From NCBI GenBank assembly GCA_900545735.1, contig URAC01000042.1, positions 1 through 7,667 of the forward strand: a stretch of 7,667 nucleotides of DNA, given 5' to 3'. Below are positions 1-5,427 of the stretch, piece by piece (position 1 is the first letter of the stretch; the number at the start of each line of letters is the position of its first letter). Source of the stretch: an uncultured Bacillota bacterium. Its GTDB lineage: Bacteria > Bacillota > Clostridia > Christensenellales > UBA1242. The position numbers were made by a program, and so were the translations under genes. The notes under the pieces are model-generated. The model saw only the letters and a program-made list of their open reading frames with translations. It searched no databases and was not told the origin of the DNA.

Positions 1-356
1 ATTTTATATATTTCCTCTTCATTTTCAATCAAGGATATAATAATGTTGGCAAAGCGTTTGGCTTTTTCCTCATTTTCTTCGCTTTCTTCAAAGTAAGCAG
101 CATATGTTCCGGCTTCGGGATCACTATCAATACTTTTCAAAATATCCGGTGCGTTTTCTGCAAGATAATAATTCAAGAAGGCGGCCCAGTTGTAGCCGTT
201 CATGTATGCCTCTTCGTTTATCTCATTCATTTTTCTACCTACTGCAAGCGGCTTCTCTTTTTCGTCCTCAAAAAGCAGAACGATGTTACCGTAACCATTT
301 GTGTAAATTTGAACATACTCATTATTAAAGATGTCTCTTTCTTCTGTTGTTGCCAT
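1..356 (-). CDS. Imm51-type immunity protein, 3' end beyond the window
   Basis: A minus-strand frame opens at the ATG at 356-354 and stays open to the left edge, giving 118 residues. An in-frame TAA a few codons upstream leaves this as the first ATG. The product resembles the Imm51 family of small cytoplasmic immunity proteins found beside polymorphic toxins. The visible family features are NGYNW at residues 53-57, a helix rich in Leu, Tyr and Asn, DPEAG at 79-83 followed by AAYF, and a final acidic helix ending in LIENEEE. In this family such proteins are thought to bind and neutralise a cognate toxin C-terminal domain; the target here is unknown. Only a short C-terminal tail should be missing. 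Codon use (CTG, GCC, AAC, GAG) is richer in G/C than in the rest of the window, which hints at separate acquisition. No clear promoter or ribosome binding site precedes it, so it may be read through from the remnant at 418-655. The family call rests on motif memory, not a profile search. Confidence 0.7.
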   Translation of the reverse strand, partial: MATTEERDIFNNEYVQIYTNGYGNIVLLFEDEKEKPLAVGRKMNEINEEAYMNGYNWAAFLNYYLAENAPDILKSIDSDPEAGTYAAYFEESEENEEKAKRFANIIISLIENEEEIYK

Positions 357-417
357 AATCTTTTAATTTTTAATTGTTTTACTATTGCGGATAATGGTTT
401 GCAGCGTTCCGCCTTAT

Positions 418-655
418 TCAGTCGGTAGTGCTGTTTGTTATAAACTCTTTTTTCTTTATTCTTTTGCCGTTACATGTAAAGCCATAAGTAAAAGCTGCAT
501 CTATGGTTTGTTTTGCACTCTCAAGAATATAATGATACAAATTATCATATTTACTAAAGCATGGAGAAAGAATGTAGAAGTTTTTAATATTTAAAGGAAT
601 ATAAATCCCCGTCATATCGGATATTCCATAGCGTGCTTCCTCCAAATTTGGTACT
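418..655 (-). pseudogene. Unrecognised minus-strand ORF remnant upstream of the immunity gene
   Basis: On the minus strand a frame stays open from the junction with the SPOR gene down to a TGA at 420-418, about 78 codons. The only ATG inside this part is at 615-613, which would give 65 residues. The peptide looks protein-like: an aromatic segment (GIYIPLNIKNFYIL), a helix (NLYHYILESAKQTIDAAF), then a lysine-rich tail. I do not recognise it. It ends about 60 bases before the Imm51 start, the position where the 3' end of a toxin gene usually sits in toxin-immunity loci, so a truncated toxin tail is an inference. The same frame continues to 822, but that part is antisense to the SPOR gene's N-terminus and is probably accidental. 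There is no suitably spaced ribosome binding site before the ATG at 615. It could also be chance open sequence. Confidence 0.3.
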
Positions 656-658
656 GGT

Positions 659-1453
659 ATGGAAATAGATATTTCAAACTCTAAAAAGCCTAAAAGAAAA
701 GGCAACAGATTTTTCTTTTTTGTTTTGACAATTCTATGCGTTGGAGTATGCGTTTTCGTTTCACACTTTTTTGCTTCAATCATCACAACTGGCGCAACTG
801 GAATTGTTTCTAACTCAAACACTTCGTCATCTTCTGAATATAAGTTGTATGCCCTTTCGCTTGCTTCATATTTGAATAAAACACAGGCGGAAGATTATTC
901 TAACATCGTTAAAAAACAAGGCGCGGGTGGCAATATTTATGAAAAAGATGGCACATATTATGTTTTAGCATCAATATATGAAAAGAAAAATGATGCAGAA
1001 TCCGTTCTCAAAAATTTGACGGAAAACGCCAATGCTGAAATCATAGAAATAAAAATAGACAAAGTTACACTTAACGATATGAGTGGAAGCAATTTGAAAA
1101 AGGAATATTTGGATTTTTTATCTGATTTAAAAGAAACATATTCAAAGCTATATGACATTTCTGTTTCTTTGGACACTGCTGTATATTCAGAAACAAAATC
1201 CAGGATTGAAATGGATAATGTAAAAACAACCTTACAAAAAAGCTTTGACGAATTATCCAACGGCACCACCTCAACTGATGGCGTTTACTATGTTATAGTT
1301 AAAAATTCAGTTCAAAAAATTATAAATAACATTGCCAAAGCAGTGGAATATACTTCATCAGACGGCTTCCCACTTACTGCTAAAATTAAAAACTTATATA
1401 TTTCCGTCGTCTTTGATGTTTCGGATTTAGTTGATTCTTTAAATGATGAATAA
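659..1453 (+). CDS. Single-pass membrane protein with a SPOR-like domain
   Basis: The product has 264 residues. A basic stretch KKPKRKGNR (9-17) precedes one hydrophobic segment at about 18-42, which predicts an N-in anchor with the rest outside. A Ser/Asn-rich linker (51-59) leads into a SPOR-like domain at about 61-134, recognisable from YKLYALSLASYLNKTQAEDYSNIVKKQGAGG followed in turn by a TYYVLASIY strand and an AESVLKNL helix. SPOR domains bind denuded peptidoglycan glycan strands, so a cell-envelope, division or sporulation role is likely but not shown. The last 130 residues are helical and polar and resemble nothing I know. The frame is closed by a stop at 629-631, and the ATG at 659 is the only one before the membrane segment, so it is the chosen start. 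No Shine-Dalgarno sequence or clear promoter lies ahead of it, which is odd beside neighbours that have them. The gene may have lost its native upstream region. Confidence 0.75.
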   Translation: MEIDISNSKKPKRKGNRFFFFVLTILCVGVCVFVSHFFASIITTGATGIVSNSNTSSSSEYKLYALSLASYLNKTQAEDYSNIVKKQGAGGNIYEKDGTYYVLASIYEKKNDAESVLKNLTENANAEIIEIKIDKVTLNDMSGSNLKKEYLDFLSDLKETYSKLYDISVSLDTAVYSETKSRIEMDNVKTTLQKSFDELSNGTTSTDGVYYVIVKNSVQKIINNIAKAVEYTSSDGFPLTAKIKNLYISVVFDVSDLVDSLNDE

Positions 1454-1498
1454 TTGATTAAATATATTAAATAAAAGTATAAAGTTATATGTATTTTT

Positions 1499-1556
1499 TA
1501 TAATATTTAGGACAAACTATATTTGCTGAAAGATATTTTCAGTAATATAGGAGGTG
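1499..1556 (+). promoter_or_regulatory. Leader of the basic repeat protein: weak promoter, hairpin, strong RBS
   Basis: A TATAAT at 1499-1504 could serve as a -10, but no good -35 lies 17 bases upstream, so the promoter is tentative. Downstream a hairpin with arms CTGAAA (1526-1531) and TTTCAG (1537-1542) can extend by three pairs, one of them G-T. It ends directly before AGGAGGTG at 1549-1556, which matches the 16S anti-Shine-Dalgarno over eight bases. The hairpin does not cover this site. A stable leader hairpin next to the strongest ribosome binding site in the window suggests high expression of the downstream gene. Confidence 0.4.
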
Positions 1557-1560
1557 TAGA

Positions 1561-1812
1561 ATGTTTGGCAAGACTAAACAAAGTGGAAGCACAACTCATA
1601 AAAAGGCAGGAACAACAAATAGTAGCCGTTCTAACGTAGAGGCTGCTAAGTCAGCAAAAACTGCTAAAACTGCAACAAGAAGAACAACACGTAATTGTTC
1701 ATCTTCAAGAGTTGAATCAGCAAAAACTAATGCAACCACAACAAGAAATTGCGGGTCAAGAAGTTCAAGCGGTTCAAGGTCTAACAAAAAGACAACAAAC
1801 TGCTCAAACTAA
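1561..1812 (+). CDS. Small, very basic Ser/Thr-rich protein with TTRNC repeats
   Basis: This 83-residue protein has 18 Lys/Arg, two Glu and no Asp, and almost no hydrophobic residues, so it should be soluble, disordered and strongly positive. It carries a regular repeat: TTRNC at 42-46, TTRNC at 60-64 and TTNC at 78-81, exactly 18 residues apart, which places its only three cysteines at positions 46, 64 and 81. The first part, up to about residue 40, has a separate Ala-Lys-Ser/Thr run like the tails of bacterial H1-like proteins. The start is fixed by a perfect AGGAGGTG four bases before the ATG, and the gene is closed by its own terminator, which makes expression credible despite low complexity. 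I do not recognise a family. Possible roles are nucleic-acid binding, a spore or surface structural protein cross-linked through cysteines, or a peptide precursor; none is shown, and no modifying enzyme is next to it. Confidence 0.65.
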   Translation: MFGKTKQSGSTTHKKAGTTNSSRSNVEAAKSAKTAKTATRRTTRNCSSSRVESAKTNATTTRNCGSRSSSGSRSNKKTTNCSN

Positions 1813-1828
1813 CAGCAATTAAACCTCA

Positions 1829-1862
1829 AAAAAAGGATTAGCAATCGTTAATCCTTTTTTCA
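1829..1862 (+). terminator. Intrinsic terminator after the basic repeat protein
   Basis: Perfect arms AAAAAAGGATTA (1829-1840) and TAATCCTTTTTT (1849-1860) enclose a short loop that can close further by G-T and C-G pairs to a four-base loop. The 3' arm itself supplies the U tract. It lies 17 bases after the stop codon and separates this gene from the metal operon. Confidence 0.8.
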
Positions 1863-1906
1863 TTTTAACAATTTTTAAAATTTTTACATAAAGTTATAAA
1901 AAACAC

Positions 1907-1936
1907 TTGACAGTTGAATGATTATTCAACTATAAT
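1907..1936 (+). promoter_or_regulatory. Promoter of the metal operon with ArsR/SmtB-type operator
   Basis: TTGACA at 1907-1912 and TATAAT at 1931-1936 are separated by 18 bases. A perfect inverted repeat fills the space: arms AGTTGAAT (1912-1919) and ATTCAACT (1924-1931) around GATT. The core reads TGAA-N6-TTCA, the spacing known from SmtB/CadC/CzrA operators. Repressor bound here would cover both promoter boxes and block RNA polymerase, so the downstream regulator is expected to repress itself and the pump until metal binds. The ribosome binding site AAGGA follows at 1956-1960. Confidence 0.88.
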
Positions 1937-1967
1937 TACAGCGTAATTCAATAAAAAGGAATAAAAA

Positions 1968-2339
1968 ATGGGAAAAAATGAATTGATGTGTGATTGTGAT
2001 GTTATTCACGAAAATCTTGTAGAAGTTGCAAAATCTAAACTTTTGGACGATGAAAAACTCTTGCAAATTGCAGATTTTTATAAAGCATTATCCGACAGCA
2101 CAAGGATTAAAATAATAAATTTATTAGAAAAAAGTGAACTTTGCGTTTGCGATATTTCTGTAATTCTAAATATGACAAAATCAGCAGTTTCTCATCAATT
2201 AAAAAATTTAAGAGAAATGAATTTGGTTAAATGCAAAAGAAAAGGCAAAGAAATTTGGTATACACTTGCAGATAATCACGTAAAACAGGTTTTTGATATT
2301 AGTTTAGAGCACATTTTAGAGGAAAATTATGAAGAATAG
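1968..2339 (+). CDS. cadC: CadC/SmtB-like ArsR-family metal-sensing repressor
   Basis: The 123-residue protein is a winged-helix ArsR-family repressor that should bind its own operator as a dimer and release it on metal binding. The core spans about residues 30-100, with ALSDSTRIKIINLL (40-53), the recognition helix TKSAVSHQLKNL (70-81) and the wing KCKRKGKEIWYTL (88-100). Both classic metal sites are visible. The alpha-3N thiolate site typical of CadC has C8 and C10 near the N-terminus plus C59 and C61 in ELCVCD. The alpha-5 interdomain site typical of SmtB has D102, H104, H115 and E118, with exactly SmtB spacing. This predicts sensing of Cd(II), Pb(II) and Zn(II). The start follows AAGGA by seven bases. 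The 3' end overlaps the ATPase gene by 11 bases, which indicates translational coupling. The family call is firm; metal preference is inferred from ligands. Confidence 0.92.
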   Translation: MGKNELMCDCDVIHENLVEVAKSKLLDDEKLLQIADFYKALSDSTRIKIINLLEKSELCVCDISVILNMTKSAVSHQLKNLREMNLVKCKRKGKEIWYTLADNHVKQVFDISLEHILEENYEE

Positions 2340-4362
2340 ATATAAAATTGAAGGGCTAGATTGTCCTAATTGTGCAAAAACTTTAGAAATAAAAGTAAAT
2401 GAATTAAAATCTGTTAATGCTGCAAAAATAAATTTCGTTAAGTCATATATTGAAATTGAAAGCGATAATTTAGATAACGCAATAAATGATGTAATCATCT
2501 TAGCAAAAAAGATTGAGCCAAATGCTAAAATCATTGTAAATAATCAAAAAATTAAAAAAATTAACAAAAATTTAATTTTAGATTTAACTTTTTTACTTGT
2601 TGGGTTAAGCGTTGGATTAATCGCACTCTTTGTTCCAATGCCAAACTATTTATTTTGGATTCTTTATTCTTTAAGTGCTTTATTTATGGGATATAAAACT
2701 TATTATAAAGCAATTCAACTTTTATTTAAAAAAACAATCAACGAAAATCTTTTAATCACTTTATCAGTGATAGGCGCTGCTTTAGTTGGCGAATGTATGG
2801 ACTCTTTGATGGTTATCGCCCTTTATTCTATCGGAAAGCTTTTAGAAAATCTCGCTTTAAATAAATCGCGTAAATCTATAGAAAAACTAACTAATTTAAA
2901 GCCTGAACAAGCAGTGAAACTTGTTGATGGCCAAGAGCAAATTGTATCTCCAAATGAGGTTCAAATAGGCGAAATAATCATTGTTAAGCCAGGCGAACAA
3001 GTGCCTATTGATGGAATTATCGTTGATGGCGAAGCAAATATTGATGTTCAAAGTTTAACAGGCGAAAGCCTGCCAAAACACTTACAAGCAAATGATGAAA
3101 TTTTATCAGGTTCAATAGTTTTAGAAAGCGTTTTAAAAATTCAAACAACAAGCGTTTATGAAAATAGCACCGTTTATAAAATTTTGGATATGATAGAAAA
3201 CGCAAGCGACAAGAAGTCAAAAACCGAAACAGTTATATCAAAAATGACAAAATGGTATACTCTGGGCGTAATTTTGCTTGCCCTGCTCGTTTGGGGTATC
3301 GTTTGGGCAATTACAAAGGATATAAACACGGCCATATATCGCGGTTTAATTTTCTTAGTCGTTTCCTGCCCTTGCGCCTTTGCAATTTCAGTTCCATTAA
3401 CATATTTTTCTGGCATAGGCAATGCTTCAAAGAAAGGAATTTTGATTAAAGGTTCAAACTATCTTGATGCAGCCGCAAATTTAAAAGTCATAGCATTTGA
3501 TAAAACTGGAACGCTTACAACTGGAGAATTTAAAATCAAAGAAATAATTTCTTTGTCTGAAAAATATACACAAGAAGATATTATCTATCTTTCTGCCCTT
3601 GGTGAAAAGAACTCGCTTCACCCACTTGCTAAAACAATAGTTAAAAATTGTCCAAAAGAATTGCAAGAAGTGGAAAATATAAAAGAAATTCCAGGCGAAG
3701 GCGTGTATTTCAACTTTAACAATAATAATTATTTTGTAGGAAGAAAAAACAAACTTTTAACAGACACAACAGTTGAGTTATATGAAAACGAAGAAAAAAT
3801 TGGAGAAATCAAACTGGAAGACACAATCAAAGACACTTCAATCACCGCCTGCAATGAACTCAATAAAATGGGAATCCAAACTGTTATGCTTTCTGGAGAT
3901 AATCAATTTGTTGTTGAAAATGTTGCAAATCAAATTGGGATTAATAAAGCCTATTCAAATTTGCTGCCACAAGACAAATTTAATTGGATAGAAAATGAAA
4001 AAGCAAATTCCAAAAACAAAATTGGCTATGTTGGAGATGGCTTAAACGACGCCCCTTCATTAACCCTAGCCGATGTTGGGTTTAGTATGGGATTAAAAGG
4101 AAATGCAGCAAGCATAGAAGCATCAGATATTGTGCTTGCGAACGATAATCCTGAAAAGATTGTAGAATCAATTAAAATATCTCGCTACACAAAAAAGATT
4201 GTTTGGGAAAATATTGCCCTTGCTGCAGGAATAAAGATAATTTTCTTATCACTTGGCGCTTTTGGCGTAACGGGAATGTTAAGTGCAGTTATTGCTGATG
4301 TGGGCGTAACGCTGCTCGCCATAATAAATTCATTAAGAGCATTAAAATATAAAGCAAAATAA
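2329..4362 (+). CDS. cadA: P1B-2-type Zn/Cd/Pb-exporting ATPase
   Basis: This 677-residue membrane pump hydrolyses ATP to export soft divalent metals from the cytoplasm. An N-terminal HMA domain (about 5-70) carries the metal-binding GLDCPNC with C12 and C15. Eight membrane segments fall at about 82-102, 107-125, 140-157, 158-176, 309-328, 337-358, 626-647 and 650-670. The actuator loop has TGES (244-247). The transport site CPC is at 347-349, the phosphorylated aspartate is D391 in DKTGT, the P1B marker HP is at 431-432, and the hinge GDGLNDAP is at 569-576. K636 and D657 in the last two segments, 21 residues apart as in E. coli ZntA, are the signature of Zn/Cd/Pb rather than Cu transport. 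Length is normal for the group with one HMA domain. The gene starts inside the repressor gene, with an AGAGGA site at 2319-2324, so both are made from one mRNA. It appears intact. Confidence 0.95.
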   Translation: MKNRYKIEGLDCPNCAKTLEIKVNELKSVNAAKINFVKSYIEIESDNLDNAINDVIILAKKIEPNAKIIVNNQKIKKINKNLILDLTFLLVGLSVGLIALFVPMPNYLFWILYSLSALFMGYKTYYKAIQLLFKKTINENLLITLSVIGAALVGECMDSLMVIALYSIGKLLENLALNKSRKSIEKLTNLKPEQAVKLVDGQEQIVSPNEVQIGEIIIVKPGEQVPIDGIIVDGEANIDVQSLTGESLPKHLQANDEILSGSIVLESVLKIQTTSVYENSTVYKILDMIENASDKKSKTETVISKMTKWYTLGVILLALLVWGIVWAITKDINTAIYRGLIFLVVSCPCAFAISVPLTYFSGIGNASKKGILIKGSNYLDAAANLKVIAFDKTGTLTTGEFKIKEIISLSEKYTQEDIIYLSALGEKNSLHPLAKTIVKNCPKELQEVENIKEIPGEGVYFNFNNNNYFVGRKNKLLTDTTVELYENEEKIGEIKLEDTIKDTSITACNELNKMGIQTVMLSGDNQFVVENVANQIGINKAYSNLLPQDKFNWIENEKANSKNKIGYVGDGLNDAPSLTLADVGFSMGLKGNAASIEASDIVLANDNPEKIVESIKISRYTKKIVWENIALAAGIKIIFLSLGAFGVTGMLSAVIADVGVTLLAIINSLRALKYKAK

Positions 4363-4391
4363 GAAAATATGCACATTTTGCTTGCGCGCTT

Positions 4392-4420
4392 AAAAAAAAG
4401 AGCATTAATTGCTCTTTTAT
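4392..4420. terminator. Bidirectional intrinsic terminator between convergent genes
   Basis: Arms AAAAGAGCA (4396-4404) and TGCTCTTTT (4410-4418) flank a five-base loop. On the plus strand a U-rich 3' arm follows the ATPase gene by about 30 bases. On the minus strand the A run at 4392-4399 becomes a U8 tract that ends the convergent gene, whose TAA stop (4419-4417) lies inside the stem. One structure therefore serves both genes. Confidence 0.8.
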
Positions 4421-4974
4421 ATTTCTTCAACAGATTTTAAAAGCACGTTGACCATATCATTTACGTGTTTGTAATTTTCCATCATACTGTCAAAAGGCCT
4501 TTTTACATCAAGTTTAGCAACTGATGTTCCAAAGCAGACCATATGCCTTGCTAATTTTGCAAATATTTGGATTGAATAACTTGTTCCAACATTTGTGGCA
4601 ATTTCCATAATGTTTACATAACAATTTTTTCCATACATCTTTGCTGGTTTGTGGAATAAAGGCTTCATTGAAGATGTTGATGTAACTGCATAATCTGAAG
4701 CATTTTCTTTGATATATTCATTAACATTTTCAACCGCATTGTTATTTTGTTCTAATCTTTCTAGTTCTGCATTTAATTCTGCGATAAATTGTGAAGAACT
4801 TTCGCCATAATCGAACATACTTACAACATCAAATCCGCCAGTTTTTCTTTCAACAGCAAATCCATATAAACAAGGAACTGCTTCGGTTGACAAAATTGAG
4901 AAGTCTTTATATCTTTCTGGTTTAATAATTCTCCAACCTTCTGGTTTTGTAAATTGAAATTTATTTTCTGCCAT
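4417..4974 (-). CDS. Hypothetical protein of 185 residues, possibly PsbP/DcrB-like
   Basis: The protein has no signal peptide and no membrane segment, so it should be cytoplasmic. It opens with FQFTKPEGWRIIK (6-18), then alternates short strands with an acidic, Leu/Glu/Asn-rich helix (about 62-90). It has a second half with YSIQIFAKLARHMVCFG and a final amphipathic helix. The order of a PEGW-like opening, a central helix, paired strands and a C-terminal helix is reminiscent of the PsbP/DcrB/Mog1 fold, but this is a loose resemblance and I do not assign a family. The start at 4974 is supported by AAGGAG (4985-4980) five bases upstream and by a promoter at 5026-4998. The gene is transcribed towards the metal operon and ends in the shared terminator, so it is a single-gene unit. 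Codon use is like that of the neighbours, which argues for a resident gene. Function is unknown. Confidence 0.8.
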   Translation of the reverse strand: MAENKFQFTKPEGWRIIKPERYKDFSILSTEAVPCLYGFAVERKTGGFDVVSMFDYGESSSQFIAELNAELERLEQNNNAVENVNEYIKENASDYAVTSTSSMKPLFHKPAKMYGKNCYVNIMEIATNVGTSYSIQIFAKLARHMVCFGTSVAKLDVKRPFDSMMENYKHVNDMVNVLLKSVEEI

Positions 4975-4997
4975 AATTTCTCCTTTCTTCTAGATTA

Positions 4998-5026
4998 ATT
5001 ATTTCACATAATAATATATTTGTCAA
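4998..5026 (-). promoter_or_regulatory. Sigma-A promoter of the 185-residue hypothetical gene
   Basis: On the minus strand TTGACA (5026-5021) and AATAAT (5003-4998) are 17 bases apart. Transcription would start near 4991, leaving a short leader with the AAGGAG site. Confidence 0.65.
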
Positions 5027-5078
5027 ATAAAATTTAAAAAAGATTTTATCAAAAAGGTACAAATATTTAAAAAATTAA

Positions 5079-5107
5079 TTGACAATTATGCGTGCTTATG
5101 TTAAACT
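5079..5107 (+). promoter_or_regulatory. Extended -10 promoter of the tRNA-Ser locus
   Basis: TTGACA (5079-5084) and TAAACT (5102-5107) are 17 bases apart, and a TG at 5099-5100 gives an extended -10 (TGTTAAACT). The start should fall near 5114. It is the only convincing promoter before the tRNA, and it lies ahead of the truncated tRNA copy, about 220 bases from the intact gene. Confidence 0.7.
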
Positions 5108-5110
5108 CAC

Positions 5111-5132
5111 AATGCTTTAATTTAAAAGCATT
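5111..5132 (+). repeat. Perfect hairpin at the start of the tRNA transcript
   Basis: Arms AATGCTTT (5111-5118) and AAAGCATT (5125-5132) pair fully over eight bases around a six-base loop. It sits at the predicted transcription start and would form the 5' end of the RNA. It is A/T-rich, unlike the hairpins further on. Confidence 0.6.
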
Positions 5133-5152
5133 AAACGCATTAATTAATAGAA

Positions 5153-5182
5153 TTTTTGCAGAAGTACCCAAGTGGTCGAAGG
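5153..5182 (+). pseudogene. Duplicated 5' fragment of tRNA-Ser (direct repeat)
   Basis: Bases 5158-5182 are identical to the first 25 bases of the intact tRNA-Ser at 5334-5358. With five preceding T residues the match is 30 bases (5153-5182 and 5329-5358). It holds the acceptor 5' strand GCAGAAG and the D arm, then switches abruptly to hairpin sequence. No anticodon arm, T arm or matching acceptor 3' strand follows, so it cannot be a tRNA. The period between the two copies is 176 bases. The duplication could come from insertion of a small element that carried a tRNA 5' segment, or from a tandem tRNA duplication whose 3' part was replaced. Confidence 0.8.
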
Positions 5183-5183
5183 T

Positions 5184-5289
5184 CTTGCTTCGCAAGCCAC
5201 TCGCAAATTATAAATTTGCTCCCGCTTTGGCTACAAATAGTCCACTGGACTATTTCCTTAACGCGTCGCGCCCCTGCTATCTTAGCAGG
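5184..5289 (+). repeat. Array of short hairpins with three-base loops inside the tRNA locus
   Basis: Four perfect palindromes and one minimal one follow each other, each with a three-base loop. They are CTTGC/GCAAG (5184-5196), GCAAATT/AATTTGC (5203-5219), AAATAGTCC/GGACTATTT (5235-5255), CGC/GCG (5262-5270) and CCTGCTA/TAGCAGG (5273-5289). The linkers are C-rich. The block is flanked by the two copies of the tRNA 5' segment. One forward frame runs through it without a stop, but low information content and total palindromy argue against a real protein. It looks like a small palindromic mobile or structured RNA element; I cannot name a family. Confidence 0.65.
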
Positions 5290-5297
5290 CTCGCCCC

Positions 5298-5333
5298 AAA
5301 AGTTCATTAATTAAGCAAACTTTTAGTTTTTTT
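5298..5333 (+). terminator. Possible weak terminator just ahead of the intact tRNA
   Basis: Arms AAAAGTT (5298-5304) and AACTTTT (5318-5324) enclose a 13-base loop and are followed by a run of seven T residues (5327-5333) ending at the first tRNA base. The stem is A/T-rich and the loop long, so termination would be partial at best. The T run may simply be the normal tRNA upstream flank, as five T residues also precede the truncated copy. Confidence 0.3.
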
Positions 5334-5424
5334 GCAGAAGTACCCAAGTGGTCGAAGGGGCTCCCCTGCTAAGGGAGTAGGTCTGTAACAGGGCGCGAGG
5401 GTTCAAATCCCTCCTTCTGCGCCA
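5334..5424 (+). tRNA. tRNA-Ser(GCU)
   Basis: The 91-base gene folds as a class II tRNA. The acceptor stem is GCAGAAG (5334-5340) with CTTCTGC (5414-5420), followed by discriminator G and an encoded CCA (5422-5424). The anticodon stem CTCCC/GGGAG (5361-5365, 5373-5377) closes the loop CTGCTAA with anticodon GCT at 5368-5370, which reads AGC and AGU serine codons. The variable arm is long, as in serine tRNAs. The T arm has GAGGG/CCCTC around TTCAAAT. The Ser identity fits both anticodon and long variable arm. Its nearest clear promoter lies upstream of the truncated 5' copy, so the precursor probably contains the whole hairpin array and needs RNase P cleavage at 5334. Confidence 0.96.
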
Positions 5425-5427
5425 TTC

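Noticed and set aside
656..822. Upstream extension of the minus-strand remnant as a 134-codon gene
   Set aside because: This part is antisense to the anchor-encoding start of the SPOR gene, whose forward reading gives a sensible membrane segment.
958..1274. Minus-strand open frames within the SPOR gene
   Set aside because: They are antisense to a longer forward frame with coherent domain order and have no start signals.
5158..5240. A second serine tRNA gene
   Set aside because: Only the first 25 bases match; no anticodon arm, T arm or closing acceptor strand follows.
5184..5289. CRISPR array or integron attC sites
   Set aside because: No constant repeat with equal spacers, and the hairpins lack the paired R and L boxes expected of attC.
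5092..5310. Plus-strand open frame of 72 codons across the tRNA fragment and hairpins
   Set aside because: It begins inside the tRNA promoter, has no ribosome binding site and is made of palindromic DNA and a tRNA segment; it is best seen as open by accident or by the nature of the repeat.
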